Shown here one piece after another: positions 11,038 through 24,088 of a DNA stretch of 64,000 nt. A program made the translations under genes and the position numbers. Under the pieces are notes generated by a model. That model saw nothing but the letters and a program-made list of their open reading frames with translations, did not search any database and was not told the origin of the DNA. Source of the stretch: Chelonoidis abingdonii (taxonomy: Eukaryota > Chordata > Testudines > Testudinidae); assembly GCF_003597395.2 (NCBI RefSeq), contig NC_133777.1, positions 59,929,253 to 59,993,252 on the forward strand, in the 5' to 3' direction. Positions within the stretch are counted from its first letter, which is position 1. Each line of letters opens with the position of its first letter.

Positions 11038-14000
11038 ACTGTTATCGTGACCCTTCTTTGTGTCAGGAAAAATAATGGGAAGGGGGGCGGAAAATTCCAT
11101 CTCAGCACATGGGTACAGAAGTGGGAAGAGACAGTCATCTGGAGGTGCTTAGAGTGAGGAAAAACCCATCCATCCCAAGTTAGCAAGTGCAGAAACAAGA
11201 GTTTCTCCTTCCAAAAGACTAGCAGTAGGATTTCTCCTACAAAGACAGGGTAAAATGCACTAGAGAAGAGTACTAGCACAGGAAATAATGGAACCCCTCT
11301 GAAAACAGATTTTGCAAGAAAGCAAGGAGCCGTTACTTAATTCCTTAGTAAAGACAAATATAACACCTTGCTGTAAGAAAGGTAGGAGAGAAATACAGGG
11401 TACCAGAAAGCTACCAACTAATAGTCAAGCTTTTATTCTGAGTCTATTCAATAGTGTAAGGGAATCAATCTGACGACAAAAGAAACTCAATCTCTTCATT
11501 AATCCATTAACAAAATGTTTCTCAACCCTTGTAGTCTTACTCCACTTTTGAAAAAAAATATTTCCTGGCAAAGGGCTTTAATGAAAGCTCATTCATTTTA
11601 TTAAGACAATTATATCTGGCAAATATACTGAAGTGTATTTACCAGTAAAATATGAGGAATTCTTCAAACTAAATTATATGTGGAAATAAATGAGCAAAGC
11701 ATATTTTGTCATGCAGTAGCTTCCACTGTTTCTCATGTTTGTTCAATCACTCGTTACTCTGCAATGATCTTTCTGTTAGAACAAATTAGTGAAGTTCTAC
11801 TGTACTTGGGAAAGGGGGCGGGAGTCTAATAATCAGTGACCAATACTGGGTTATTAAAATTAGCTCACGTCAATTAAATGCAATCGTGAGTGTTTACTGG
11901 TTTAATGCACAAGGGATTTCAGTAAGAGGTATGTAATGCAGTGCCATGTAATATACTCAGAGAAATCAATAATTACAGTAGATAAATAATACAAATTCCT
12001 CAGCTGATTCTGTATCAGCTGCCTCAGAAGTTTTAGAATTTTCTGGCAAAAAAATACAATATTGAAGAAATCTTCACCAACCATCCTATGAAAAAGTGCA
12101 AGATTTCTACATTCCTAATGTCAAAAAGTTATGTTATGCAAAAAGCTGAACATATAAAGCTTGTGAATGAAAATGCAGCTTAAGTATTACACATACACCC
12201 CTTAATAAATGTCATGCATCTTAACATAAAACAAGTTTAAAAAAATCTATAGTGCTATTAAAATAGTTTAATCTACTCAGTATGGATCTCTTATTGATAA
12301 AGAAGCATAAAAGCAGCTACATTTGGTACTTCAAAATTTAGATACAAGCTAGCATTTAACTCTTATCTCTTATTTGTCTATACTGGTATCATTATTCAGC
12401 TATCTACAGGTTCAAGGAAGGCAGAATATTCATTTTGTGTCCTGCCTAACTGAATCACTCATATCAGCTGATAGCAGAAAGTCATTTGATTTCTATTGAA
12501 ATTTCACAACTGAATTTATTACAATATACAGGAATATGAAATATTAAATATTTAATAGACATAACTGGTTTCAACTTCAAAATAAATATTTTTAGATAAT
12601 CGCACTATACCTCCAGCTATTATATCAGATGTAACCTTCACTCAAATACTTCTTCATTTATGTGTCACAAGATGTATAAATTTAAACGTATCGAACAGTT
12701 AGGAAAGCACTTGATACCAAAAAAAGGGAAAAAAAGAGAAAGCACTGAAGAACTTTTTAAAATGTACTTTTAATGAAAAACAGGTAATCCCAAACTTGGA
12801 TTCATAAAGATTTTATCCTTTGTTGATGAATCAACATTTTCTTTACTGTAAAATAGGATTAAATTTAAAATATTTTCCCTATCAATAAAGCTTTTGTAAA
12901 GTTGCTTACAATAATATTTGTTCTGATTTTTAACACATCTAAAGTGGTTTATTTTTTCTAATTTTTGTACTGTGAAATTTGTATATCTGATTTTCACACA
13001 TTTTACCCATTTGAATCTGATCCTTGGTAACAGGACATAGTTTGTGATTATGCTCTGCTCAGAACTACACACATATATATAGTGCCACATATTAATATAG
13101 ATAGATGAGATAGATAGAAATGCGTGGCATTCCCAACAAGTACTTTCAGAGTTGGTTCTATCATCATCTCAAAACATAAGGAAAAGGTAGTTTGTCTAAA
13201 CTATAAAAGAAGCATTGCTTTGTTACACAAGACAGCCCTTAAGTCTAAGAAGTACAACACAGCACTGGTCTTTAATAATTAAATGGAAATACTTTCTAAA
13301 AGTGTGGGGGTTGTTTGTTTTAATTTTTCATTATTCTCAAAATGTAGGTCAATGTTTTCTGGCAAAAATATATTTTTCCTTAGCAAAGAGCCAAGGGCAT
13401 CTCTGAGAAATTTCAGGTTGAAAGGTAATAGATGAACACCTCCTCCAAAATTTCTACACTTGGTGGAAAGGGAAGATTAGAACATTGTATGATCCAATCT
13501 CTACTCTCAAAGCGCAAATGAAAGAGATGAAACATAGCCATCTAGTAATTGCAGGCCATATCCCACCCCATCTGAAGTCATCACTCAGCACGTGAAAAAT
13601 CTGGCAATGATATTATACATCTTCCTCCCTAACCCATGACAACAGAACTTGCATGGATAATCAACCGTTAAGGGAGACTACTCCTGGCTGGCTGGCTGGG
13701 CTGAGATAGAATTTTATCAGAGGAGGGAGGAAGGGAAATTTAGAGAGAGAAAACAAGAAAAGAGCTCAAAAGTTAGTGAATTTTATTTTCTATAGCCTTA
13801 AAAAGACAGTCAATTAGATATCTAGCCAGTTTCAAGCAACAAGTTAGATATGAGTAATTCCTGGTAATGTCTCTGCCTGCCAATATCTGTGATTTTCCTA
13901 TATTTTTAAATTCTATATCCCCATCCCATCTACACCCACTACTTTAAAGACCCACCCAAAGAGAGGAAAGTAGTTGACTATACAGGGGAAAGAGTGAACC

Positions 14001-15006
14001 TGGCTACACAAAAATTGCTGCTAATTGTACAGAATAAATAATCTGAAAACATATGGAATAAATTCTCTCTCCTTCAGTTATAAACATCTATGTGCTTCTT
14101 GTAACAAATTCAGTAAACAATTTTAGATAAATATGAATTTTAAATTCATGTGGTCCTTTTAAAAGGGAAAACTGTTTCTCTTTGTTCCTCTCCTTAAATT
14201 TGGATCTGCAGTCTCTTCTATATAGGTACTAATATCACACCTATTCTCCCTGCAAATGGAGACAAAATGTGATAAAGGCTGCACTACGACACAGCTGTAA
14301 GATCAGGTAGATAGTCTTATAGCGCCTCTTTATGCACAAGACATAGGGAGACAGAGCTACCCCCAGAAGCTTTGCGGGAGATAAACCTTTGGGCAAAGAC
14401 TGATTCATCATGTACTGCAAAATGACTGACATACAAAGACTCCTGCCTTGAGCAGCACAGTATGTGCTGCAGGGGAACAGCCTTTCCAGATAGAATTTAC
14501 TGTACATCTCAGAAGCCTGACCGAAGAGGACAAGCTCTAAAAGTAATACAATGCTGGACCTTGAAATATCAGGTATTTCCTAATCATAAGAGAAAAATTG
14601 GACTATAAAAAGTTTTCCCTTTTGCAACTTTTGCAAATATTGGATTTCTGCACAAGTGCTGTTCATTTAGTACAGAAAGCAAAAAATATTATTTTTGCAT
14701 TTAGACGTATTCTTCTACAGGAAAAGTGCCCTGGGGAACTTCCAATATTTGGTTTTCATTCCCTTAGCATTAATAAATGGTAGCTTAGCTAGACAGCTCT
14801 TGTATTGAAGTGGCCCACCAGGAAAATGTGTTTTTAGCCTTTGAACTATCTTTTCCAGATTGGCAGTTATAATTTCATTGTCCATTCATCACAATCTTTA
14901 ACTCTTTATTTAAAAAAAAAATGACAGATGTCATATTACTAGGACTCATTTTACCAACTTGTTCCTCATTTTCTTCAGAGACTAAAATAATCACATAGCC
15001 TTAATC
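11038..15006. other. Intron-like sequence, no gene seen
   Basis: About 4 kb of AT-rich sequence without recognisable repeats, RNA genes or protein motifs. A short GATA-type run lies near 13101-13117 and a GGCTGGCTGGCTGG run near 13686. The longest frames lack any conserved motif. Confidence 0.55.
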
Positions 15007-15825
15007 TTCCCAACTCCAATATGTAACAATGCTTTCCCCACAATAACAATGATCCCTGCACTACCACTAGCATGTGGAATCTGGTCTTCTGAGCATGTGA
15101 CCGGAAAGCACCTGCACATTTTGGTTCTGTCTGTCCAAATCCCACTTAGCACTTCATCATCCTTTGCATATGAAGAGTATACAAAGTGGCAGAATCTGGG
15201 AAGTGGGCGGAAGAGGAAGGACCAGGCAAGCCTGAATCATACTGTTGACTAATATATGCTGGCTAGCATATTACGTAATATATATTAATAATATGTATTA
15301 TCTGTACCATAAATAAGTATGCATTAAGCATCAGTAAATATCCTGACAGTGATTTAGCCTAAATTGACCTATACCATAATTCTGTTCCCTTATGCTAAGT
15401 AATCCATAGCTCCTCGCATTTGCTAAGTTAGCATTTGGCATAAGTAGATAGGAAACTTTTCAAAATCAAGATACATTCATTTTATGTCTTAGTACAAGCT
15501 GGGGAATACCTTCACAGAGGAGTACCTGGAATGCTAGTATCAGTATTAATTATATCAGTAATAATTGCAGAACAAATTAAGTAACTGGGACAAGCTGATG
15601 GTTGGATTTTAATGATCTGCAAAGAGACGCGCAACTTGTAAATCATCAAATAAATAACATCAGCTGAAATGTTTGGAGCCAACATCTGCATAAAGTGAAC
15701 CTAACATAGCTGCACAACATTGCTTTTTGGAGACTGGTATCGTACAGAACCTTTTCCCTCTACTATGTTAACAAACCTGACCAACCCTGGCTATTTGGTC
15801 TCTCGAGCATATTTCATATTGAACT
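15007..15825 (+). repeat. First copy of an exact 819-bp direct repeat abutting a gap
   Basis: Positions 15007-15825 match 15926-16744 at every landmark I compared (constant offset of 919), including the low-complexity stretch ATTACGTAATATATATT. The copy ends exactly at the first N. A perfect duplicate on both sides of a 100-N spacer is the signature of an unmerged contig overlap and not of a biological tandem duplication. Confidence 0.9.
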
Positions 15826-15925
15826 NNNNNNNNNNNNNNNNNNNNNNNNNNNNNNNNNNNNNNNNNNNNNNNNNNNNNNNNNNNNNNNNNNNNNNNNNNN
15901 NNNNNNNNNNNNNNNNNNNNNNNNN
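15826..15925. other. Assembly gap, 100 N
   Basis: Exactly 100 ambiguous bases, the usual placeholder for a gap of unknown size. Open frames crossing it are meaningless. Confidence 0.99.
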
Positions 15926-16744
15926 TTCCCAACTCCAATATGTAACAATGCTTTCCCCACAATAACAATGATCCCTGCACTACCACTAGCATGTGGAATC
16001 TGGTCTTCTGAGCATGTGACCGGAAAGCACCTGCACATTTTGGTTCTGTCTGTCCAAATCCCACTTAGCACTTCATCATCCTTTGCATATGAAGAGTATA
16101 CAAAGTGGCAGAATCTGGGAAGTGGGCGGAAGAGGAAGGACCAGGCAAGCCTGAATCATACTGTTGACTAATATATGCTGGCTAGCATATTACGTAATAT
16201 ATATTAATAATATGTATTATCTGTACCATAAATAAGTATGCATTAAGCATCAGTAAATATCCTGACAGTGATTTAGCCTAAATTGACCTATACCATAATT
16301 CTGTTCCCTTATGCTAAGTAATCCATAGCTCCTCGCATTTGCTAAGTTAGCATTTGGCATAAGTAGATAGGAAACTTTTCAAAATCAAGATACATTCATT
16401 TTATGTCTTAGTACAAGCTGGGGAATACCTTCACAGAGGAGTACCTGGAATGCTAGTATCAGTATTAATTATATCAGTAATAATTGCAGAACAAATTAAG
16501 TAACTGGGACAAGCTGATGGTTGGATTTTAATGATCTGCAAAGAGACGCGCAACTTGTAAATCATCAAATAAATAACATCAGCTGAAATGTTTGGAGCCA
16601 ACATCTGCATAAAGTGAACCTAACATAGCTGCACAACATTGCTTTTTGGAGACTGGTATCGTACAGAACCTTTTCCCTCTACTATGTTAACAAACCTGAC
16701 CAACCCTGGCTATTTGGTCTCTCGAGCATATTTCATATTGAACT
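15926..16744 (+). repeat. Second copy of the 819-bp direct repeat
   Basis: Begins at the first base after the gap (TTCCCAACTCCAATATG) and ends at ATTTCATATTGAACT, after which unique sequence resumes. See the first copy for interpretation. The 67-codon frame in this copy duplicates the one at 15049 and has no recognisable product. Confidence 0.9.
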
Positions 16745-18867
16745 AAAGTGTGGTCAATCAATTGACTATACAATTTGTTAACAGTACTTAGAACTTAATT
16801 TCTCCTCATCTTGGATATCTAAGATAAAGCAATAGGTTCTAAAAGCCTTTTACATTGGGAAAACATCTCCACTGCAATGTGACATGGGGCTTATCTACAA
16901 CAGTAAAGGAAAAAAGGAAACCAAACAGAGACATGAAAATCCCAAAGTGCGATTGCCTGCATGCCACATGGAACTGCTGAAGTGTAACAGTCCACTGGTC
17001 CAGATAGGTGGATCTGAGGGACAGAAATACAGGTTAAACTACCAAGTAAAAATCTATGAGAAAATTGTACTCAATAGATTTGAGGGCTAGATGCTTCTGT
17101 TGGCAGTTTCTGTGTAAATTAAGGTTAACATTATTTTCACCTACTGCTGGTTCTGGCAATTAGTTAAGAGGATAATAAATTGACTGATGTCACAGAATTA
17201 TTATGCAGAAGCACAAAAATCAGAAAAAAATCGTATAAAAATTGCCCATCAAGGCAATGGATGGAGGAGGGCAACTGAGAGTTCAATTTTAATGTAGCTG
17301 TTGCAATGGAAGCTGAACATCAAGAGAACCATCGTCACTGACACTTTAAAACACAGATTAACAGAAATCAGAGTTAATCTGATGAGACAAAATTTTTTCC
17401 TAATGAATCACTGCCCTTCAATTTGCTATTTTATTTAAGATTTACAAAGGTTTTTATTGGCATTTGCTGTATAGCTGTACCAGGGGACCAAGCTGTGCCT
17501 GTGCCTAGAAGAACACAATGGAGACAGGGAAAAGCAATGGTCAGCAATGAAGCCTGCCTTCTTCATATTGCCAAAATGTGTCCTGTTCCAAGCAATACCA
17601 TTTTCAGAAACAGTCAATTAAAACTGATTATTGTATTGAATACAAAATAAGACCTCTACACTCCAAAATTTGCTCTATGTAGATGACACAAAATGAGTCC
17701 AACACTTCTCTATACATTTCCAAGTATATATATTGAAACTACTACTGCATATATACATACACTTAAAATGTAAACATGTTTCACATAAAATATATAAATT
17801 TAAGGAAGTCAGATGGGCTATTTTTCCTTCTGTAAATCATATTCTTTTTAGTATTCTATAACCCTACTAGAGTGACAAGGACATAAATTAATAAAAATAA
17901 TTATAGTGGTTTTACTCCGGTTGGGATTCTGAAACTATTTTAATGCTATTATCTTAAAAAAAAATATAATGGACATTAAACTATTCTTCATCTCTTGTCA
18001 CACTCTGACACACTACGGATGTTTTTCTAAATTGAGAAATAATGCTGCAGTGATCCCCTTCCTGCCCACCAAAACAACTAGGCTTATAGATACTTCATTT
18101 TGGGGAGGATTGCAAAACTATATTCTACCATTTCTTTTTCAAAAGACGTAGCCCTAAAGATATAGTTGTGGTCTAATAGCCAAAGTGTTAAAAATATTGT
18201 CATAGAAACAGTTACTATCCATTATTTACTAATGTACATACAGGAGAATGCCAAACAGCGGTCAAACAAAGGTGCAAAATAATGTGGTTTATTTCTGCCT
18301 TAAGTGCCAAAAATTGAAAAATATCTGCTGTTTATAAATTGTCATCCATGCATAAAACCTCAGGAAATATAGTCAGCAGCCACAAAGGCAAGTCATCATG
18401 CTTTTTTATTTAAATATGCCCAACTGATCTAAAAATCAGACTAGTATTCTGAACAAAACAATGTAGCAATGCATCCTAAATTAAGCATTTACAGCTATTA
18501 TAGAAACTGTTGATCTCAAAGTGCACTTGGAAAGATCAAAAGCAAGCATTTGCAATTGCAATACAAACTCAGATGTCCGTAAGTAACTGGCACGTGTGAC
18601 TCATAGGCTTTATTGTTTGCTGTTTATAAAGCAATATTTAAAACATAATACAGACGACATTTATCTTAAACTTGAAAAGTCAGTCACGGGAGATGAAAAC
18701 TAAAATACTGTTACATTGTAAGATATGTTACTAGATCTTATCACCACCGAATCCCTGGCTACAGAGGAAAATAATGTCTCACTTTGTGATTCTCTCATTT
18801 GAGGTTTTACATCTTGCTCCTCATTTTACTGAGCTATCATTTTCAATGACAATGTTAGTGCGTCAAA

Positions 18868-18962
18868 CATGCATCTGACGAAGTGCGCATTCACCCACGA
18901 AAGCTTATGCTCCAATACATTTGTTAGTCTTTAAGGTGCCACGGGATTCTTTGTTGCTTTTT
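18868..18962 (+). mobile_element. Penelope-like element 3' tail
   Basis: CATGCATCTGACGAAGTG, then CACCCACGAAAGCTTATG, TTGTTAGTCT and AAGGTGCCACGGGATTCTTTG match the 3' end of the Penelope-like element at 27476-30232. This is a severely 5'-truncated copy, the usual outcome for such elements. ACAATGTT occurs at 18849-18856 and again at 18967-18974, a possible target duplication. Confidence 0.75.
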
Positions 18963-19449
18963 ACTAACAATGTTGACTTTCCTAGGCAGAAATGTAAAAT
19001 GGTGCTGAAATCTCCTTTGTAAATAAAGTGCTTTGGTTCTGATGTTAGGCTCTGACCCTATATTAATTTAAAATCTGGTATGTAAATTGCACTTTTTATA
19101 AAAACTAACAAAGAAGTGTTATGTCCACGAATAAAATCTTCTCCAAAGCTTAAAAGCACAGAACCTGCAGGTAAGAACTGATAGAGAGTGAGATTCAGTA
19201 GCTGTCTTGGTTGATTTCTAAAGTCACAAGCATGCTAGTTGGCTGAAAACACACATTTGTATTAAAAAACACAAAACAACACAACACTGCCCTCTAATAA
19301 GCATATGAACACCCACTGACTTTACTGGGTGTTGAAATTACCTGAGTACAGAATTTGATCCTATTTAAAACTATAAAAGGGAACACTAGTTTTACAGGAC
19401 TTTTACAGATATATAAACCTTATAAATAAATATAAGTGAGGAAATGCAA

Positions 19450-19491
19450 CTCTCTCTCTCTCTCTCTATATACACACACACACACACACAC
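19450..19491. repeat. (CT)n(TA)n(CA)n compound microsatellite
   Basis: CT repeats pass through TATATA into CA repeats over about 42 bp. Confidence 0.95.
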
Positions 19492-19684
19492 TAAAATTCT
19501 CACTTACGACTGAAATGAGTCAGGTACTAAAGTACCTATTGCTGACCCTTACAGTTCAGTATTGAGGTTCGGAACAGCATTAAAGAGTCACATATTACTC
19601 TTGAAGCTTGTGGTACATCCCCTTCTCAGTGTCCAATAAAATCAGAGAGAGAAGTATGGTACTAAGAGGTCTTATATTATTTAT

Positions 19685-19800
19685 TTTGCAGTAGTTCCTA
19701 CCAGCACCATTCATGTATCAGGGCCCCACTGTACAAATACGTAACAGAAAAAGTCTCTTACTCCAACAGTTTACAATCTAAGTACAGGATAACAATTTTT
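19685..19800. repeat. Old interspersed repeat fragment
   Basis: ATGTATCAGGGCCCCACTGT, then GTACAAATACGTAACAG and CAGTTTACAATCTAAGTAC correspond to a widespread sauropsid interspersed repeat (recalled consensus, class not assigned). It is diverged and non-coding. Confidence 0.45.
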
Positions 19801-20394
19801 GACCAACTACAGGGTAAAAAATTTGTGGCAGCCAACTGCAGGCTGCCACTAGTAGGATCCTAGGAGAAAGCTAGCCTCTAAAGTAGTGCTCACAAAGGCT
19901 CCTTAATTAAAGACCAGCTTTCAAGCCTGAATCCTATCCCAACTCCAAAATTCCACAGTGGTCCTTCTTCATTCACTCTCTTGCTTCCGTGCCAGATGCT
20001 AAGCAAAGATCCTAAAGTCAACTAACAACCACTGCTGTACGTGTATTAACTTATGTCTGGCCTCTGTGTGACTGACAACACAATGAAATATACAATTAAA
20101 ATTATTCACAACTGAAGGAAGAATGCCACATTCTCTAATCCAGGTGCCTCTTCAATTACTGTGAATATTTGCTGTTCCTCACGCTCTAACATAGTGTGTA
20201 TTTTAATGGACACCCAACTTGTACTTCGGCCACACCAGCAAGAAATCAGTCAATGTACGATGGCTAGAGGCTGCAGGGCCACTAGGAAGAGTCAACATTT
20301 ATGTAATTACTGTACCAAGAAATAGCATTATTATAGATGTAGAAACAAATATATGTAGTCTATATCTCCTCAGTCCTTCAACCACTGTTTATCT

Positions 20395-20515
20395 TCTTAG
20401 ATGGTAAGTTTTTTTGGAACAGGAACCGCGTTCACCTTTGTGTTTGTAAGTTATCTACCTAATAGGGCCTTGATCCTGACTAGTGTGTCTGGGTACTACA
20501 GCAAATAAACAAACA
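20395..20515 (+). repeat. Old interspersed repeat, 3' segment
   Basis: GATGGTAAGTTTTTTTGGAACAGG, then TTTGTGTTTGTAAG and AATAGGGCCTTGATCCTGAC resemble the 3' half of the same class of sauropsid repeat seen at 49490-49640. Non-coding. Confidence 0.45.
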
Positions 20516-22140
20516 GATGAAAATGTTAAACTCTCTGAAATTAAGAACTGCGCATACAATTGCTGGCTTTGAGGCGTTCAGCTAACTTCAAAAATAATTT
20601 TGTTCCATGCTCTTTTCCTGTCCCTTAGGGGGATTTTTTTTTATTAATTTTCCTGAACAACAAACAATAAAAAATCCAAAACTGTAAACAACTTATTGTT
20701 TGTGTGTGATACCAAATACAGAACATTTCACAGGCTATCCAATACAATTATACAACTCTAACTTGTCAAAGCTGCAAGACCACACAACTCAAAATCAGAC
20801 AATACCCTACAGTTGTAACATGTTAGGGTGGGGATAACAAAATATACAAATAGTCAAAAAAGAGAAAAAGCAACAAGATCAGGTGGAATATTATTTGAGC
20901 TCTCTCTGACTTCTTTACCCAAAACATATCAAACAAAGGGATCCAAATTTATCTGAATTCATATAATTGCTGTCTATGTCGATGAGCTATTCTGTCTTTC
21001 GCTGCTAAGTCACAGTTCCAAATACCACTGCCCTATTCTGAGCATAAACCTACCTCTTCCTGCCACTTTTTGAATACAATGTAACAATGAAGATAGTTAC
21101 CGTTGAAACGAATTTCATTGTTCAGAACTGTGAGTCTGAGGAGTAGCCATCTATCCTGTAATCCACAGAGTAAAAACTAGTTAGGATAATATCTTTATTA
21201 AGTATGATTTGCAAAAGTAAGATTAAAGTTCGGGTGATCTGAGCTGCAAAATTCAAAACCCAATTTGTCAACATCTGAATCTGAAGTTCTGGCTTGTGCC
21301 CATCTCTACTCAAAATTCAGTTACCCAGATCAGTGTACAGACTCCCCATCACTAACTGAGGCAGAGGACGCTCTCCGAAAAGAAATGCTTAAAAAACAAA
21401 CAAAAAAAAAAAAAAACCTCCTGTCCAGCACCCCAAGCTAAATTCTCTTGGGCTTCCTGGTTCACAAACATATCCCAGGAGGCAGCATTCTGAGACACCA
21501 GATACTATGGGTGGAAAGGAGTCCTTTAGTATCAACACTGCAAAGGAAAAATGCACTGAATCTGGGATATTCTTAGCAAACCAGCAGATGCAAGGATGAT
21601 TTTGAACAGGTTTGTTAACTGTACAGTCCCTCCAAATAAATAAAGCGGCAAGACTTGCTTGTGATATATATATATATAAAGGGGATTCTTTATTGAGGAT
21701 AATAGACAGAGACTGGTCTCTGTAGTTCTCCATGGTTCCTAATCTAACTGAACAAAGCATCTTCCTATGCAGTTAAAGAAAGAACTACGGATTGTATTGT
21801 ATTAACTTCTTTCTATGATGAATGCTCCTCCTTCCACTCCACCATCAATTCATTGTTTTTCCTTTAACTCTGCACTTCACCTTCAAAGGTCACTACTTCC
21901 CTTAAAGACATCAAGATCTGCAATCCCAAAACTCTTATCAGTTTTATTGCCCTTCCAATCTTTAACATAGCAAAAAATATCAAAATATAACAAACTTCAA
22001 TCAAATTTTAATATAAAATGTCAAAATTTCTGCCACTGTGGTTATTTAATAGCTTGCCTTCACATAGAAAAAAATATTGTTTGGAGATGGGGGAGGAAGA
22101 AGAGGGATAAGAACAAAACCAGGAAAGTGTGACCTAAAAA

Positions 22141-22430
22141 GACGGTTACTCACCTTTGTAACTGTTGTTCTTCGAGATGTGTTGCTCACACCCATTCCAA
22201 TTAGGTGTGCACAATCATCAGAAGATTTTTACCATACCAACACTTGGTTCAGGGGCTGAGGCACCCCTGGTGTGGCGCCTTTAAGGCGCCAAATATATAG
22301 GCCAGCCAACCCAGCACCCTCTCAGTTCCTTCTTCCCAACTGCTCTGACAGAGAGGAAGGAGGGCGGGTTTGGAATGGATATGAGCAACACATCTCGAAG
22401 AACAACAGATACAAAGGTGAGTAACTGTCT
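22141..22430. repeat. DIRS terminal inverted repeat and internal complementary hairpin
   Basis: GACGGTTACTCACCTTTGTA, then ACTGTTGTTCTTCGAGATG and TGTTGCTCA (22141-22190) is mirrored at 22382-22430 as TGAGCAACACATCTCGAAGA, then ACAACAGATACAAAGGTGAGTAACTGTC. The two arms are separated by about 190 bp. A third copy of the terminal motif follows in direct orientation to the first (TTCTTCGAGTGCTTGCTCATA, 22436-22456). DIRS elements use such an internal region, complementary to both ends, to circularise the cDNA. The loop contains the near-perfect palindrome GGCGCCTTTAAGGCGCC at 22274-22290 next to AAATATATAG. Confidence 0.8.
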
Positions 22431-22487
22431 TTTCTTCTTCGAGTGCTTGCTCATATCGATTCCAATTATGTGACTCCCAATCCTTAC

Positions 22488-22718
22488 CTAGGCAGTGGGG
22501 TCCAAGTGAGATGTCGCAGAGTGCAGAATAGCTGAGCCAAATGCTGCATCACCCCTTGACTGCTGGACGATTGCACAGTGAGAAGCAAAGGTATGTACTG
22601 ATGACCAATTTGCTGCCCTACAGATCTCCTGTATGGGTACATGAGCCAGGTATGCGGAGGACGAACCTTGAACCCGAGCAGAGTAAGTGGTAAGGTGCGT
22701 AGCTGGGACACCAGCCAA
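22488..22718 (-). pseudogene. DIRS tyrosine recombinase, C-terminal part
   Basis: The 76-codon frame includes VPIQEICRAANWSSVHTF and, 19 residues later, SRGDAAFGSAILHSA. This is the C-terminal signature of DIRS tyrosine recombinases (the RxxR/HY catalytic core is split over neighbouring frames). The position right after TFASH, where I expect the catalytic tyrosine, is cysteine here. The upstream part of the domain continues in other frames toward 23200, broken by several stops. The enzyme would normally insert the circular DIRS cDNA by strand exchange. This copy cannot. Confidence 0.75.
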
Positions 22719-23198
22719 GTCATAGCACGCATGGATGCATGATGTGATCCAGGATGAGATGCACTAGGTGGAGACTGGAAGACCCTTCATCCAGTCTGCC
22801 ATAGCTACGAACATCTGGGTTGTCCTCCTAAAAGGTTTCGTTCATTTGATGTAAAAGGCGAGGGCCCTGTGAACCTCCAGGGAGTGCAGCTGTTGTTCTC
22901 ATCAAGAAGCATGTGGCTTCGGATAGAAGACCAGAAGGAATATGTCTTGGTTGACATGGAAGGGAGACACCACCTTAGGAAAGAAAGCAGTGTGTGGTCG
23001 CAGCTGTACCTGGTCCTTATGGAACACCGTATACGGTGGGTCTGACGTGAGGGCTCTAAGCTCCCATACACATCTCGCCAAGGTGACAGCTACGAGGAAG
23101 GTTGTCTTCCAGCAAAGGTACAGGAGTGAGCAGCTCTTTCAAGGACAAGAGGTAGTCTAAGATGGTAGGTACTGGCACCTCCATGGGGGCAGTATTGC

Positions 23199-24071
23199 TC
23201 AAACACACCAACAGGAAAAATGCTTCCACTTGGCCAAATACATGGACCTAGTAGAGGGCTTTCTACTACCCAAAAGTACCTGCTGTACCGAGCGGGAGCA
23301 ATGCAGCTTAGATCGAGTTAGCCATGCAGCATCCATGCTGTGACGTGGAGGGATTCTAAGTCTGGATAACAGTCGTCCGTGCTCCTGAGTGATCAGGTCC
23401 GGCCACAACAGAAGTGGGATTGGGGCGGTCACCGACAGATCGAGGAGAGTGGTATACCAGTGCTGCCTGGGCATGCCGGTGAGATCAGAATTAAGCGGGG
23501 CCTGTCTCTGTGCAAGTGGAGAAGGACCCTGTGAACTAACGGGAATGGAGGAAAGGCATAATACAGGTGGTCTTTCCACAGTATCAGGAAGGCATCTGAC
23601 AGGGAACCTGGGGAGCGTCCCTGGAGAGAGCAGAACACCTGGCATTTCCGATTCTCGTGAGAGGCGAATAGGTCTATCTGGGGAAACCCCCACTACTGGA
23701 AAACAGAGTGGATGATGTCCGGGTGAATCGACCACTCGTGAGCCTGGAAGGACCTGCTGACGCGATCCGCCAAGGTGTTCTGGACTCATTGGAGAAATGA
23801 AACCACTAGGTCGATCGAGTGGGCTATGCAGAACTCTCACAGGTGAATGGCTTCCTGACAGAGGGGGGGATGATCGCACTCCCCCTTGTTTGTTGATACA
23901 AAACATGGTTGTTTTGCTGCAGTTCTTACAGACAACACAACGGCCCTGAAGGTGCTTGCGCAACACTTGGCACTCCAGGTGCACGGCTCTCAGCTCCTGT
24001 ATGTTGATGTGTAGGGATCTCTCTTGTGCAGACCAAAGGCCCTGTGTGCGAAGGTGGGCGCCCCAACCCAA
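23199..24071 (-). pseudogene. DIRS RNase H region to start of recombinase, frame-broken
   Basis: A 290-codon open frame. Residues 2-7 GWGAHL, 22-30 INIQELRAV and 59-64 INKQGG are the characteristic blocks of the DIRS RNase H domain. After about residue 68 the reading frame leaves the expected protein. The connector appears in another frame at 23429-23638 (LVHRVLLHLHRDRPRLILIS), and the last ~25 residues (STRSMYLAKWKHFSCW) are back in frame as the start of the recombinase N-terminal domain. The reverse transcriptase that should precede GWGAHL is absent because 24089 begins inserted gypsy sequence. The frame is open by chance over its middle third. Confidence 0.8.
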
Positions 24072-24088
24072 AGATGATGCATCTGTGG

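Larger units (their letters stand above)
16745..22140. other. Intron-like sequence with scattered old repeats
   Basis: AT-rich sequence with no recognisable coding exon. Identifiable pieces (a Penelope tail, two old interspersed-repeat segments and a microsatellite) are listed separately. A short TA run lies at about 21666-21677 and a poly-A tract near 21400-21416. Confidence 0.55.

Noticed and set aside
15720..16071. Open frames crossing the run of N
   Set aside because: The frame spans unknown sequence and a false duplication, so it carries no information.
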